Shown here: positions 31,492-38,477 of the stretch, one piece after another | How the letters are laid out: each line of letters begins with the position of its first letter | Numbering within the stretch: position 1 is the first letter of the stretch | From: a virus | DNA length: 38,477 nt | Direction: 5' to 3' (one strand) | Virus record (IMG/VR): IMGVR_UViG_3300030450_000479 | Span: 1 to 38,477 of that record | Notes under the pieces: generated by a model | The model's database searches: none | What the model saw: only the letters and a program-made list of their open reading frames with translations | What the model was told of the DNA's origin: nothing | Program-made: the position numbers and the translations under genes

Positions 31492-33528
31492 ATGGCTTTA
31501 GATTTTCCCGCTAGTCCTAGCAATGGTGATACTCATCAATCAACTAATGGTATTCAATACGTTTTTGATTCCACTAAATCTCAATGGAGATCTCAAGGGG
31601 AGTTTTCTACTGGTGCAATAGAAGCTAAAAAAATAGATAATATCAGTGGAAGTTTTAACGGTAATACTGTTACCTTTACTTTAAATAGTGATGGTGCTGT
31701 TGTTAAGCCTCAAAATAGTCAGTCATTGCTTATAACTTTAAATGGTTTAGTTCAAGAACCTGGTACAGCTTATACAACTAGCATTACCACTGGTCAGATT
31801 ACTTTTACGTCAGCACCTACTTCTGGTACTACTTTTATAGGTGTTGTTTATTCAAGATTACCTATAAGTTCTTCTACTACGTTATCCACTACTGGTGGAT
31901 CAATGACAGGAGATATTGTTTTTAACAGTAGTCAAACCTTTGCTATTGGTGGAATACAAGATGGTAATACTTCTCAAAAAGGTGTTGTTCAATTAAGTAC
32001 TTCAACTACAAATACTAGTGAAACATTAGCTGCTACTGCTTCAGCAGTTAAATCTGTTAAAGATGCTATTCCTAGTAATCTTGGTGATTTAAGTAACGTA
32101 TCTTCTTCTTCTCCTTCTACTAACCATGTATTGAAATGGTCTGGTAGTGAATGGGCTCCTAGCGCAGAAAGTGGTGGTGCTTCTACCCTTGCTGCTTTAA
32201 CTGATGTTTCTTCTGCTACTCCTAGTAGTGGTCAAGTACTGAAATACAACACAGCTAGTAGTCAGTGGGAACCAGGTACAGATAATACAGGTGGAGGAAG
32301 TGGAGGAACAACAAACTTAGGTGCTGTAGCTAGTGGTGCTGCTTTAACGATTACTTCTAGTAGTGGTGATGATGCAAGTATTCCATCAGCTACTACTTCT
32401 AGTTGGGGAGTAATGACAGATGAAGATAAAACAAAATTAGATGGTATTGCTACTGGTGCTACTGCTAATGCAGGAACAGTTACAGCAGTAACAGGTACAA
32501 GTCCTATTGCTTCTAGTGGAGGAGCTACACCAGCTATTTCTATTACCGCAGCTTCTGGTAGTGCAGCTGGTTCAATGAGTTCTGCTCATTACACAAAATT
32601 AGAAGGTATAGCAGCATCAGCTAATAATTATGCAATATCTGCTGATCTATTAGATGAAGATGATCTTGCTACAAATAGTGCTACTAAAGTAGCTAGTCAA
32701 CAATCAATTAAAGCTTATGTAGATACTGCTGATGCTTTAAAAGCTAATCTTGCTGGTCCAGCTTTAACAGGTACAACAACAGCAGTTAACCTTACATTGT
32801 CAGGTAATTTAACTGTTAATGGTACTACAACTACAGTTTCTAGTACAAATACAACGATTACAGATAACTTATTAGAATTAAACAGTGGTGCTTCTAGTAA
32901 TGCTAATGATTCTGGAATAATTATTGAACGTGGTTCTACTGGTGATAATGCAATAATCGCTTGGGATGAAAGCGCTGATAAATTTACAGTTGGTACAACA
33001 ACAGGTACAGCAGATTCAACTGGTGATATATCAATAACAACTGGTACTTTGGTTGCAAATATAGAAGGTAATGTTACTGGTAATACTTCAGGATCATCTG
33101 GATCTTGTACTGGTAATGCTGCAACAGCAACAGTAGCAAGTGGACTCACTGGTTCACCTAACGTCACTGTTGGAACAATAGGTTGTGGTGCTATTACTGG
33201 TACTTCAACAGTCAGTGACAGCATAGGGAACCTTCGTACTATTGTTCAAAATACACAAGGTTCTGCTTATACATTAGTTGCTGCTGATGCTGGTAAACAT
33301 ATCTTAGCTAGTGGCAATATCACAGTCCCTGACAGTGTTTTTACAGCTGGTCAAGCTATTACTCTCATCAATAACAGTGGATCAGATATAACAATTACCA
33401 AAGGAACAACTATGTATAACACCGCAGATGCTGAGAATGCCAATCGCACACTTGCGGGAAGAGGAATGGCAACTCTATTATTTACAGCTGCTGATACCTG
33501 TTACATCTCAGGTGCAGGATTATCTTGA
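31492..33528 (+). CDS. Second fibre-like structural protein
   Basis: The 678-residue protein is rich in Ser, Thr, Gly and Ala. It begins MALDFPASPSNGDTHQSTNG and IQYVFDSTKSQWRSQG, a start I recall from marine phage fibre proteins. The ITLNGLVQEPGTAYTTSITT and ITFTSAPTSGTTF module follows (residues 80-110). Later come collagen-like or shaft-like repeats (LAALTDVSSATPSSGQVLKY) and a C-terminal region ending near ITLINNSGSDITITKGTTMY. The last part resembles a fibre tip. It probably forms an accessory fibre or extends the gp17-like one. The start has no clear ribosome site; the gap to the upstream gene is 9 bases. Confidence 0.75.
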   Translation: MALDFPASPSNGDTHQSTNGIQYVFDSTKSQWRSQGEFSTGAIEAKKIDNISGSFNGNTVTFTLNSDGAVVKPQNSQSLLITLNGLVQEPGTAYTTSITTGQITFTSAPTSGTTFIGVVYSRLPISSSTTLSTTGGSMTGDIVFNSSQTFAIGGIQDGNTSQKGVVQLSTSTTNTSETLAATASAVKSVKDAIPSNLGDLSNVSSSSPSTNHVLKWSGSEWAPSAESGGASTLAALTDVSSATPSSGQVLKYNTASSQWEPGTDNTGGGSGGTTNLGAVASGAALTITSSSGDDASIPSATTSSWGVMTDEDKTKLDGIATGATANAGTVTAVTGTSPIASSGGATPAISITAASGSAAGSMSSAHYTKLEGIAASANNYAISADLLDEDDLATNSATKVASQQSIKAYVDTADALKANLAGPALTGTTTAVNLTLSGNLTVNGTTTTVSSTNTTITDNLLELNSGASSNANDSGIIIERGSTGDNAIIAWDESADKFTVGTTTGTADSTGDISITTGTLVANIEGNVTGNTSGSSGSCTGNAATATVASGLTGSPNVTVGTIGCGAITGTSTVSDSIGNLRTIVQNTQGSAYTLVAADAGKHILASGNITVPDSVFTAGQAITLINNSGSDITITKGTTMYNTADAENANRTLAGRGMATLLFTAADTCYISGAGLS

Positions 33529-33566
33529 TGACTCATTTATTTATCACACAAACGGAGATTATCTAA

Positions 33567-34538
33567 ATGCCTATACAACAAATGCTCTTAGGTGTAAAAG
33601 GTGCAGCTGCTCTGGTTTATTGGTATGGAGATCGTGGACTATGGCTTGGAGGAAGAATAGATGAACCAACGAGATATTCTAATACAATTGATTACATTAA
33701 TATAGCTTCAACAGGTAATGCTACCGATTTTGGTAATTTAACTGGCGCGGTCCTGAGTGGAGCTGCCTGTTCCGATGCCTCCCGTGGAGTTAGAGCAGCT
33801 GGCGGAAAATCCTCTGGAAATTCTAACGTAATAGAGTATATAACAATCTCTTCGACAGGTAACGCTACTGACTTTGGTGATCTAACAGCCGCATTAAGTT
33901 CTTTAGGAGGAGCAGCTTCAAATGCAACCCGTGGACTTTTCTTCGGTGGATATGGAAATGCTGGTTGGCTTGACACGATTGACTATATAACAATACAAAC
34001 CACAGCTAACTCTTCCGATTTTGGTGATTTAACTTATAGCCAATATGGTGGGGCAGGGATGAATGATGGAACCCGTGGAGTAAGTGCTTCAGGAATGTCT
34101 ACAAATAATGTATGTGTACAACATATGTGTTATGTAACTATGGATACCACAGGTAATGCTACTGATTTTGGTGATAAAATTACACCTGTTTATGATACAT
34201 GTGGCTGCTCAGATCAAACTCGTGGAATAATGTTTGGTGGTTACACTTATAACGCTTCTGGATTCTCAAACGGAAAAATTAACAGCATGGAATATATAAC
34301 AATACAAACCACAGGTAATGCTACTGATTTTGGTGATTTATCAACAACATGGAATGGATCAGGAGCTTGTTCAAATGGAACACGCGGATGTGTTGGAGGT
34401 GGAGGAACAGCATCAAGTACAAGAGTTAATACTGTAGAATATATAACAATACAAACTACAGGTAATTCCTCAGATTTTGGTGATCTAACAGTAGCTAGAA
34501 ACCAAGGTGTACCTGCTTGTTCTGGAAATGCTTCTTAA
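33567..34538 (+). CDS. Repeat protein of six propeller-like units, fibre-associated
   Basis: 323 residues. After MPIQQMLLGVKGAAALVYWYGDRGLWLGGR come six repeats of about 45-50 residues. Each has the core (I/V)(D/E)YI-x-I-x-(S/T)TGN-x-(T/S)DFGDLT, then a small-residue stretch and (D/N)-x-(T/S)RG-x-x-x-GG. This resembles kelch or galactose-oxidase beta-propellers and is common in marine cyanophage fibre regions. The N-terminal GAAALVYW may anchor it to the preceding fibre. It could be the receptor-binding tip. GGAG lies nine bases before the start. It overlaps the next gene by one base. Confidence 0.75.
   Translation: MPIQQMLLGVKGAAALVYWYGDRGLWLGGRIDEPTRYSNTIDYINIASTGNATDFGNLTGAVLSGAACSDASRGVRAAGGKSSGNSNVIEYITISSTGNATDFGDLTAALSSLGGAASNATRGLFFGGYGNAGWLDTIDYITIQTTANSSDFGDLTYSQYGGAGMNDGTRGVSASGMSTNNVCVQHMCYVTMDTTGNATDFGDKITPVYDTCGCSDQTRGIMFGGYTYNASGFSNGKINSMEYITIQTTGNATDFGDLSTTWNGSGACSNGTRGCVGGGGTASSTRVNTVEYITIQTTGNSSDFGDLTVARNQGVPACSGNAS
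33984..34487 (+). repeat. Near-identical DNA repeats inside the propeller-like gene
   Basis: A 48-base segment starting TATATAACAATACAAACCAC occurs at 33984-34031, 34293-34340 and 34440-34487 with few changes. More diverged copies lie at about 33838 and 34135. DNA identity is higher than needed to keep the protein repeat, as expected from recent duplication or gene conversion among units. Confidence 0.65.
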
Positions 34539-35341
34539 TGTCTAATCCTAAAATTGTAAAACAAGACTCAATCGGATTTTCTATAGTAAGTGATAATATT
34601 AATTCTAAAGCAGTTGAAAAAGTAACAAAATATCTTCCTGAACTTGAAGAAAAAACAAAAGCTTTTAACAGTCAGAACAGTCAAACAACATTAACATTGA
34701 TGACTCTTACGATGCTTGGAGGACAATCTCCATATCGTATGTTACGTCAAATAATGGCAGAAGTTGAAAAAAGAAAAAATGCTCTTTGTGATGCTCAACT
34801 AAGCCATGCAAGATTACTACAAGATATCAAAAGACTTCAAGATAAAATTGATCCTGTTCATGCTGCTCAATATCGTCAAAAATGTATATCTATTACAATG
34901 CTAGAAAATAAAATTAATGGTTCTTTTAAAGATATTGCAACTTTAATTGATGCTTATCACAATATTAAAGAAAAAAATAACATCAAAGATTGGGATGAAG
35001 AGTCATTTGAGAAAGAAGAAAAAAGACATCATGTGCGTCGTGGTTTTGAAATGATGTATCGTAATTTACTTGAAAGTCAAAGAGTTAAAGCTTCTACGAT
35101 TGAATATCTTCAACAATATGGTATTCATCCTCAAGTATGCAATAAAGAAGTTTCTGGATATTTAATTTATACAGAACAAAAAATTGCAAAAGGTGATATT
35201 CCACATGCAAATGATTTAGAAGAATTCCTCGACCAAATGGGTGAAAAATATTATAAAAATGTTGATAAAACCTCTGAAAGACTTTTTGGAAAACCAGATA
35301 TTACCAATAAAGATTTTATGTATAAAACAGTTACAAAATAA
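34538..35341 (+). CDS. Coiled-coil protein following the fibre genes
   Basis: I choose the ATG at 34538 (MSNPKIVKQDSIGFSIVSDN, 267 residues), which overlaps the previous stop as TAATG; a longer frame begins at 34517. The core NSQTTLTLMTLTMLGGQSPY is followed by RMLRQIMAEVEKRKNALCDA and long charged helices. I recall similar coil-containing proteins beside fibre genes of marine cyanomyoviruses, but the function there is unknown. A virion-associated or fibre-assembly (chaperone) role is plausible. No membrane segment or signal peptide. Confidence 0.7.
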   Translation: MSNPKIVKQDSIGFSIVSDNINSKAVEKVTKYLPELEEKTKAFNSQNSQTTLTLMTLTMLGGQSPYRMLRQIMAEVEKRKNALCDAQLSHARLLQDIKRLQDKIDPVHAAQYRQKCISITMLENKINGSFKDIATLIDAYHNIKEKNNIKDWDEESFEKEEKRHHVRRGFEMMYRNLLESQRVKASTIEYLQQYGIHPQVCNKEVSGYLIYTEQKIAKGDIPHANDLEEFLDQMGEKYYKNVDKTSERLFGKPDITNKDFMYKTVTK

Positions 35342-35380
35342 ACAATTAACTTATAATCTGAAAACAATGCACCTTTCACT

Positions 35381-35566
35381 ATGGCTGATACTGCTGATTT
35401 AGCAAGACAACTCAAACTAAAAATTGCTGCTCAAAAAGCACTTATATCTCAAAATGATGGCTTTATAAAAGACATTCAATCATTGAATGAACAAATCATT
35501 AATGCTGCCTTAGATGAAATTAAAGAAGAGTCTGTATCACCTGATGATCTTAATTCACAGGTTTAG
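35381..35566 (+). CDS. 61-residue helical protein of unknown function
   Basis: The protein (MADTADLARQLKLKIAAQKA, then LISQNDGFIKDIQSLNEQII...) is one amphipathic, mostly acidic helix, probably a small coiled coil. The 39-base gap before it contains TTATAAT (35351-35357), close to a -10 box, though without a good -35. The next gene starts two bases after its stop. No family recognised. The tight packing and even amino-acid pattern support expression. Confidence 0.6.
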   Translation: MADTADLARQLKLKIAAQKALISQNDGFIKDIQSLNEQIINAALDEIKEESVSPDDLNSQV

Positions 35567-35568
35567 CC

Positions 35569-35772
35569 ATGCTTAAAATTCTTACCTATATAAACACTGC
35601 TGCTCTTGTAGTTGCAGTTGGTTGCGGTGGTTTTCTTTACATGAAGAGAACTGATTTTGTTAATGACATGCTTCTTACTATTCAAGATCAAGTCATTAAA
35701 AATATTCAGCACAGTATGAAAACACCTTCTCTTCCTAAATCAACTGGATCTGTTTTACCATTTAACAGATGA
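35569..35772 (+). CDS. 67-residue single-pass membrane protein
   Basis: Residues 5-24 are hydrophobic (LTYINTAALVVAVGCGGFLY), followed by KR and a hydrophilic helix, then a Ser/Pro-rich tail. The signal is an uncleaved N-terminal anchor, so the C-terminal part probably faces the periplasm. Its end overlaps the start of 35769-36326 by four bases (ATGA), so the two are coupled. It belongs to a run of membrane or exported proteins that ends at the convergent island. Function unknown. Confidence 0.65.
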   Translation: MLKILTYINTAALVVAVGCGGFLYMKRTDFVNDMLLTIQDQVIKNIQHSMKTPSLPKSTGSVLPFNR

Positions 35773-36326
35773 TCCAATTCAAATCATTTAATGGCCTAAC
35801 TTCTCTTGTGTTGGGTGGTGGATTAATAGCAACTAACTTTATGAGCTTAAATTTACTAGCTCGTAAAGATAGTGGCATTCCTGATATAGCCAAGCTTTCT
35901 AACACTCCTTACAGTTCAATTCAAATCAGAAGCGAAACTGGTGCTGATGGTGCAGAAGAGTGGAGTTTTAATTCTCGTCAACATGATCCAAAGACTATGT
36001 TGACTTATACCGATTCAGAACAACCTACCTTTAACGGAAAGATCAAGAAGAACTTCACTCACAAAGAATCTGTAGCTCAGTTCGTTATTTATCCAAAAGG
36101 TGAAGGAGGAACACTTACAGCAGAACAAATAGCTTGTATAGAGAAACAAGCCCAGGGAAGGAGTAATGGAATGATGATGGCTGATGCTGGATCAGTTCAA
36201 GTCACACCTGCCCTTGCTGGAATACCAATAGTCGGTCCAGTATTAGCTGGAATTTTCTTTGGACAAGCTAGAAAACAAGCAGGAAATGTTGCAAGTGATA
36301 TTGCTGGTCAATGGAATGATTGCTAA
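35769..36326 (+). CDS. Membrane-anchored protein of unknown function
   Basis: 185 residues. An N-terminal hydrophobic segment (about 9-29, GLTSLVLGGGLIATNFMSLN) is followed by a soluble middle: IQIRSETGADGAEEWSFNSR, QHDPKTMLTYTDSEQPTFNG. A second hydrophobic, Gly/Pro-rich segment lies near the end (about 145-166, VTPALAGIPIVGPVLAGIFF). Cys residues occur at EQIACIEK and at the very C-terminus (QWNDC). A periplasmic domain between two membrane segments is one possible layout. It is coupled to its neighbours on both sides. No family recognised. Confidence 0.65.
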   Translation: MIQFKSFNGLTSLVLGGGLIATNFMSLNLLARKDSGIPDIAKLSNTPYSSIQIRSETGADGAEEWSFNSRQHDPKTMLTYTDSEQPTFNGKIKKNFTHKESVAQFVIYPKGEGGTLTAEQIACIEKQAQGRSNGMMMADAGSVQVTPALAGIPIVGPVLAGIFFGQARKQAGNVASDIAGQWNDC

Positions 36327-37163
36327 GTGGAAATAAAAGCTCCATTTGTAGCTGAACCAAGAGTTAAAAATCTTCCAGAAATAGTCTTAGTACCACCTGC
36401 TGAAATAATTCCTCCTACAACATTAGGTGAATTACCTTTTGGTTTTGTTCCAATAATTGAACTTCCTTGTGTCTTGGCACGCAACAGAAATTCAGGGGTT
36501 GGAGATGAAATGTTTAATGTTGACCCTCAAAACAATTTAGCCCTTTGTGATCATGCTTCCGTTGTAGTTGTTGCAACGGATGACGGGGCAATTCCTCAAG
36601 ATATATCAGATATGATCCCCAAGCCAGAAACACCTTTTGAATTATTAAATGCTTTAAACCATGAGGGAGAGGAAATGAAAGAGAAGGATGGAGAAGAAAA
36701 CAACAAAGAAGATACCAACGTAAACCAAAATTTGACCCTCAATTTAAATACTGGACCTAATGATACGGGTTTTATTGCAGAAAGCCTGCCCTGTCCACCA
36801 CTTGATACACTTGCTAAAACTCCTATTGGTTCTTTAGGTAAAGGAGGACTTGCAAGAATTAAAGGATGGATAAGAAATGAAACTGATGGAAAATGTGAAA
36901 CAGTCTGGGAAGGTTTAAATCCGATAGAGATTGCTGGTAATTACGCTCCACAACCTACGGTTTTAGTCAATACAAGTGCTATTGCAGTAGCAAGTGTCCT
37001 TGCTGTTGGTACTTTGCAACCCTACATAAAAATCGTACAAAAACAGATACAAAAGCAAGTTAAAAAAAGATCAAAGGTGTTGGCTAAGAAATTCTTTAAG
37101 AAGAAGGAGAAGTTATTGTCCCTTTCTGAAAGGAGAAAGGCTCAGAGGGATCTTCGGAAATAG
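36327..37163 (+). CDS. Pro-rich protein with C-terminal membrane segment and basic tail
   Basis: The GTG start follows the previous stop directly. The 278-residue protein begins with a Pro/Val-rich stretch (about 8-45, PEIVLVPPAEIIPPTTLGEL). A domain with several Cys (ELPCVLARNRNS, LALCDHA) follows. A Glu/Asn-rich linker lies near 110-135, then a second domain with LPCPPLD and KGGLARIKGWIRNETDGKCE. A hydrophobic segment at about 211-233 precedes a 44-residue Lys/Arg-rich tail. The basic tail probably stays in the cytoplasm, with the large N-terminal part outside. The last 68 bases overlap the convergent gene at 37096-37818. I cannot name a family. Confidence 0.65.
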   Translation: MEIKAPFVAEPRVKNLPEIVLVPPAEIIPPTTLGELPFGFVPIIELPCVLARNRNSGVGDEMFNVDPQNNLALCDHASVVVVATDDGAIPQDISDMIPKPETPFELLNALNHEGEEMKEKDGEENNKEDTNVNQNLTLNLNTGPNDTGFIAESLPCPPLDTLAKTPIGSLGKGGLARIKGWIRNETDGKCETVWEGLNPIEIAGNYAPQPTVLVNTSAIAVASVLAVGTLQPYIKIVQKQIQKQVKKRSKVLAKKFFKKKEKLLSLSERRKAQRDLRK

Positions 37164-37818
37164 AGTGCGTATGATCGATAAGTGTTCCTGGTTTAGAAAC
37201 AAGTTCGATGTCGTTACAGAGAATTGCATATTTAGTTCCTTTCTTAAACCTGACTCCGTTTCCCATCAAATCTGCACAATGTTTTGCACGTCCTAATTCA
37301 TAGGATAAACGTGCATCTTCATGCTTTGCTTGTAGCAACTTAACTAGATACTGCTGACTTTTTCTGCAAGCTCTAACCGATTTTCTGTCTAAATTTACAT
37401 TCCAACTTAAGCTAATTCCTGGGCTTATTGCATAATTAGTCTTTTCAAATCTCTTCACTGATCTATACCCACGGATTAGAGTTGGATCGTCAACTTCTCC
37501 ATCTCCTATTTCATCTCCTTCGTCATTAAAAGCACCTCTTACGTCCTTAGTTGAATATATAGGCTCAAGATAGCTGTCTATTTTTGGCTGACCTCCTGAT
37601 ACGTTGCCTGTTAGGAAAGGTTGAATAACTAATGTGTCACCTTGGCATTGGACTTGATTTAATGACAATGTATTTGTAAATTGTTTAGATGGCATATTCA
37701 TCACGCCAAGATTGGTGACTGACCCGCTAGAATTGGATACTGGGTTATTGGTCATCGTAGTGTCTGCAAACACAGGGCTATTTGTTAACAATAGCGCTGC
37801 AAATATATACCGCTTCAT
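37096..37818 (-). CDS. Exported protein with four cysteines
   Basis: 240 residues with a signal peptide, MKRYIFAALLLTNSPVFA, and cleavage before DT. The mature protein begins with Asn/Ser-rich TTMTNNPVSNSSGSVTNLG, a pattern I associate with cyanophage exported proteins of unknown function. Four Cys (VQCQGD, RACRKS, KHCADL, ILCNDI) could form two disulphides in the periplasm. A helical hairpin (about 145-185) lies in the middle. It is the last gene of the minus operon; its start overlaps the upstream stop by four bases. The 3' end overlaps the plus-strand gene 36327-37163. Confidence 0.7.
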   Translation of the reverse strand: MKRYIFAALLLTNSPVFADTTMTNNPVSNSSGSVTNLGVMNMPSKQFTNTLSLNQVQCQGDTLVIQPFLTGNVSGGQPKIDSYLEPIYSTKDVRGAFNDEGDEIGDGEVDDPTLIRGYRSVKRFEKTNYAISPGISLSWNVNLDRKSVRACRKSQQYLVKLLQAKHEDARLSYELGRAKHCADLMGNGVRFKKGTKYAILCNDIELVSKPGTLIDHTHSISEDPSEPFSFQKGTITSPSS

Positions 37819-38237
37819 TGAGTGAATGTTGACATTGTGTCAGTGACAGATTCAGTCAGTATTGTTCTATTTATTCTGGTAAATGTTTTAAGCCCTGGCC
37901 CGTGATAAGCCTCTACTAGATTTGTTGCCGCCCCTTGCGTGTGCATATTGACTGTAGGTTTAGAGTTAAGGTCAATCCCATGATGAGTAGTAGTAATCCC
38001 ATCAACTGTGTGATTCCCTGTTTGAATAGTGTCTGGAATCATACTACCTGTTACTGATAGATTTGTTCCACCTAAACTATATTCATATCCTGTCGAATAC
38101 GTCCAAGATTCTATTAGTTCAGTTGTGTTTTGTTTGCTCTCTGTTCTTGCTGTTGTTGATCCAGAATTGAAACTAGGAATAACTGGAACCGCTTGTACTG
38201 GAAGCGATATAAAGGCTATTAACAATAGATAGCGCAT
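37815..38237 (-). CDS. Exported beta-rich protein of unknown function
   Basis: 140 residues, signal peptide MRYLLLIAFISLPVQA followed by VPVIPSFNSG. The mature part is rich in Thr, Ser, Asn and Gly, with alternating hydrophobic residues (YSLGGTNLSVTGSM, HTVDGITTTHHGIDL). This pattern suggests beta-strands or a beta-helix. No Cys. The start overlaps the upstream stop by one base (TAATG) and the stop overlaps the next start by four (ATGA). It is probably periplasmic, on the cell surface, or carried on the virion. Confidence 0.7.
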   Translation of the reverse strand: MRYLLLIAFISLPVQAVPVIPSFNSGSTTARTESKQNTTELIESWTYSTGYEYSLGGTNLSVTGSMIPDTIQTGNHTVDGITTTHHGIDLNSKPTVNMHTQGAATNLVEAYHGPGLKTFTRINRTILTESVTDTMSTFTQ

Positions 38238-38477
38238 TAATTTCCTATTTCTAATGCACTTGTAATAGATCCAGTTACGGAAGTACCAGATTTACCAGCA
38301 GTTAATCCAATAGTTCCACCAGATACGCTAGTAATTGTTGCAGCTAATCCAGTATTATCTCCACCAGTATATGTAATTGTATCTCCTAACATTGGAAGAC
38401 TTCCGACTGCTCCATGACTTATAGATGTTGCACTTGGAACATCATCACCCTGCAAAAATGTTTCTGAAAAAGTTGTA
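38237..38477 (-). CDS. C-terminal part of a gene cut by the right window edge
   Basis: The frame is open from the edge (first full codon at 38476) to a TAA at 38237-38239. The visible product starts TTFSETFLQGDDVPSATSIS and ends GKSGTSVTGSITSALEIGN. It is Gly/Thr/Ser-rich with beta-strand periodicity. Codon pattern, composition and overlap with the next gene show a real coding end rather than a short gene starting inside. If the window is circular, it continues the signal-peptide fragment at 1-180, giving a protein near 140 residues like its neighbour at 37815-38237. The frames would need a one-base correction at the seam. Confidence 0.65.
   Translation of the reverse strand, partial: TTFSETFLQGDDVPSATSISHGAVGSLPMLGDTITYTGGDNTGLAATITSVSGGTIGLTAGKSGTSVTGSITSALEIGN

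Noticed and set aside
32715-33224. Long open frame (169 codons) on the minus strand inside the second fibre gene
   Set aside because: It is the mirror of Thr/Ser/Ala/Gly-rich fibre codons, giving a Val/Pro-rich product with no start signal; the plus-strand fibre gene explains the sequence.
33428-33664. Plus-strand open frame bridging the ends of two fibre genes
   Set aside because: It overlaps the end of 31492-33528 and the start of 33567-34538 in a third frame and has no protein-like pattern.
35331-35357. Sigma-70-like promoter before 35381 (TTACAA, 15 bases, TATAAT)
   Set aside because: The -10 is good, but the -35 and the spacing are poor and TATAAT-like words are common at this base composition; not listed as a feature.

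Overview
The window is nearly all of an AT-rich, T7-like podovirus (Autographiviridae-type) genome. A T7-style single-subunit RNA polymerase, a gp2.5-type SSB, endonuclease I, a primase-helicase, an exonuclease, portal, scaffold, capsid, tubular tail proteins A and B, internal core proteins and a terminase all appear in T7 order. Marine cyanophage features point to a phage of Prochlorococcus or Synechococcus: a tyrosine integrase just ahead of the RNA polymerase, fibre proteins rich in TGNATDFGDLT-type repeats, a coiled-coil protein beside the fibres, and small exported proteins of a type I recall from cyanophages. A SAR11 phage cannot be excluded from sequence alone. I see no tRNA, CRISPR array, insertion sequence or photosynthesis, carbon-metabolism or ribonucleotide-reductase gene.

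Layout. 1-841 (minus): start of an operon of membrane or exported proteins that seems to continue, across the window seam, at 38477-37096. 894-1512: small genes on both strands. 1552-3484: terminase small and large subunits. 3485-4286: 800 bases without a gene, dense in repeats and hairpins, probably holding the physical genome ends and early promoters. 4287-6066: early small genes, punctuated by two related RNA elements with alternative hairpins. 6137-7027: integrase. 7128-9539: RNA polymerase. 9561-13067: SSB, endonuclease I, primase-helicase and exonuclease, with no DNA polymerase. 13055-13689: small genes. 13692-17429: portal, scaffold and capsid, followed by a strong terminator. 17493-28633: tail tube and internal (ejection) proteins, one with a transglycosylase domain. 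28636-35341: fibre and fibre-associated proteins. 35381-37163: small and membrane proteins on the plus strand, meeting the exported-protein operon head-on.

How it works together. Host polymerase probably reads the early genes from a promoter near 4206-4240. The phage RNA polymerase would then transcribe the replication and structural genes, perhaps also from the repeated motifs at 3487-3593, which resemble the Syn5-phage promoter as I recall it. With SSB, primase-helicase and nucleases but no DNA polymerase, replication must borrow a polymerase from the host. The integrase suggests a capacity for lysogeny.

Most worth a second look: the missing DNA polymerase; the phased repeats after the terminase; the paired RNA elements at 4532 and 5105, whose stems covary; the convergent exported-protein island; and the evidence that the two window edges join.
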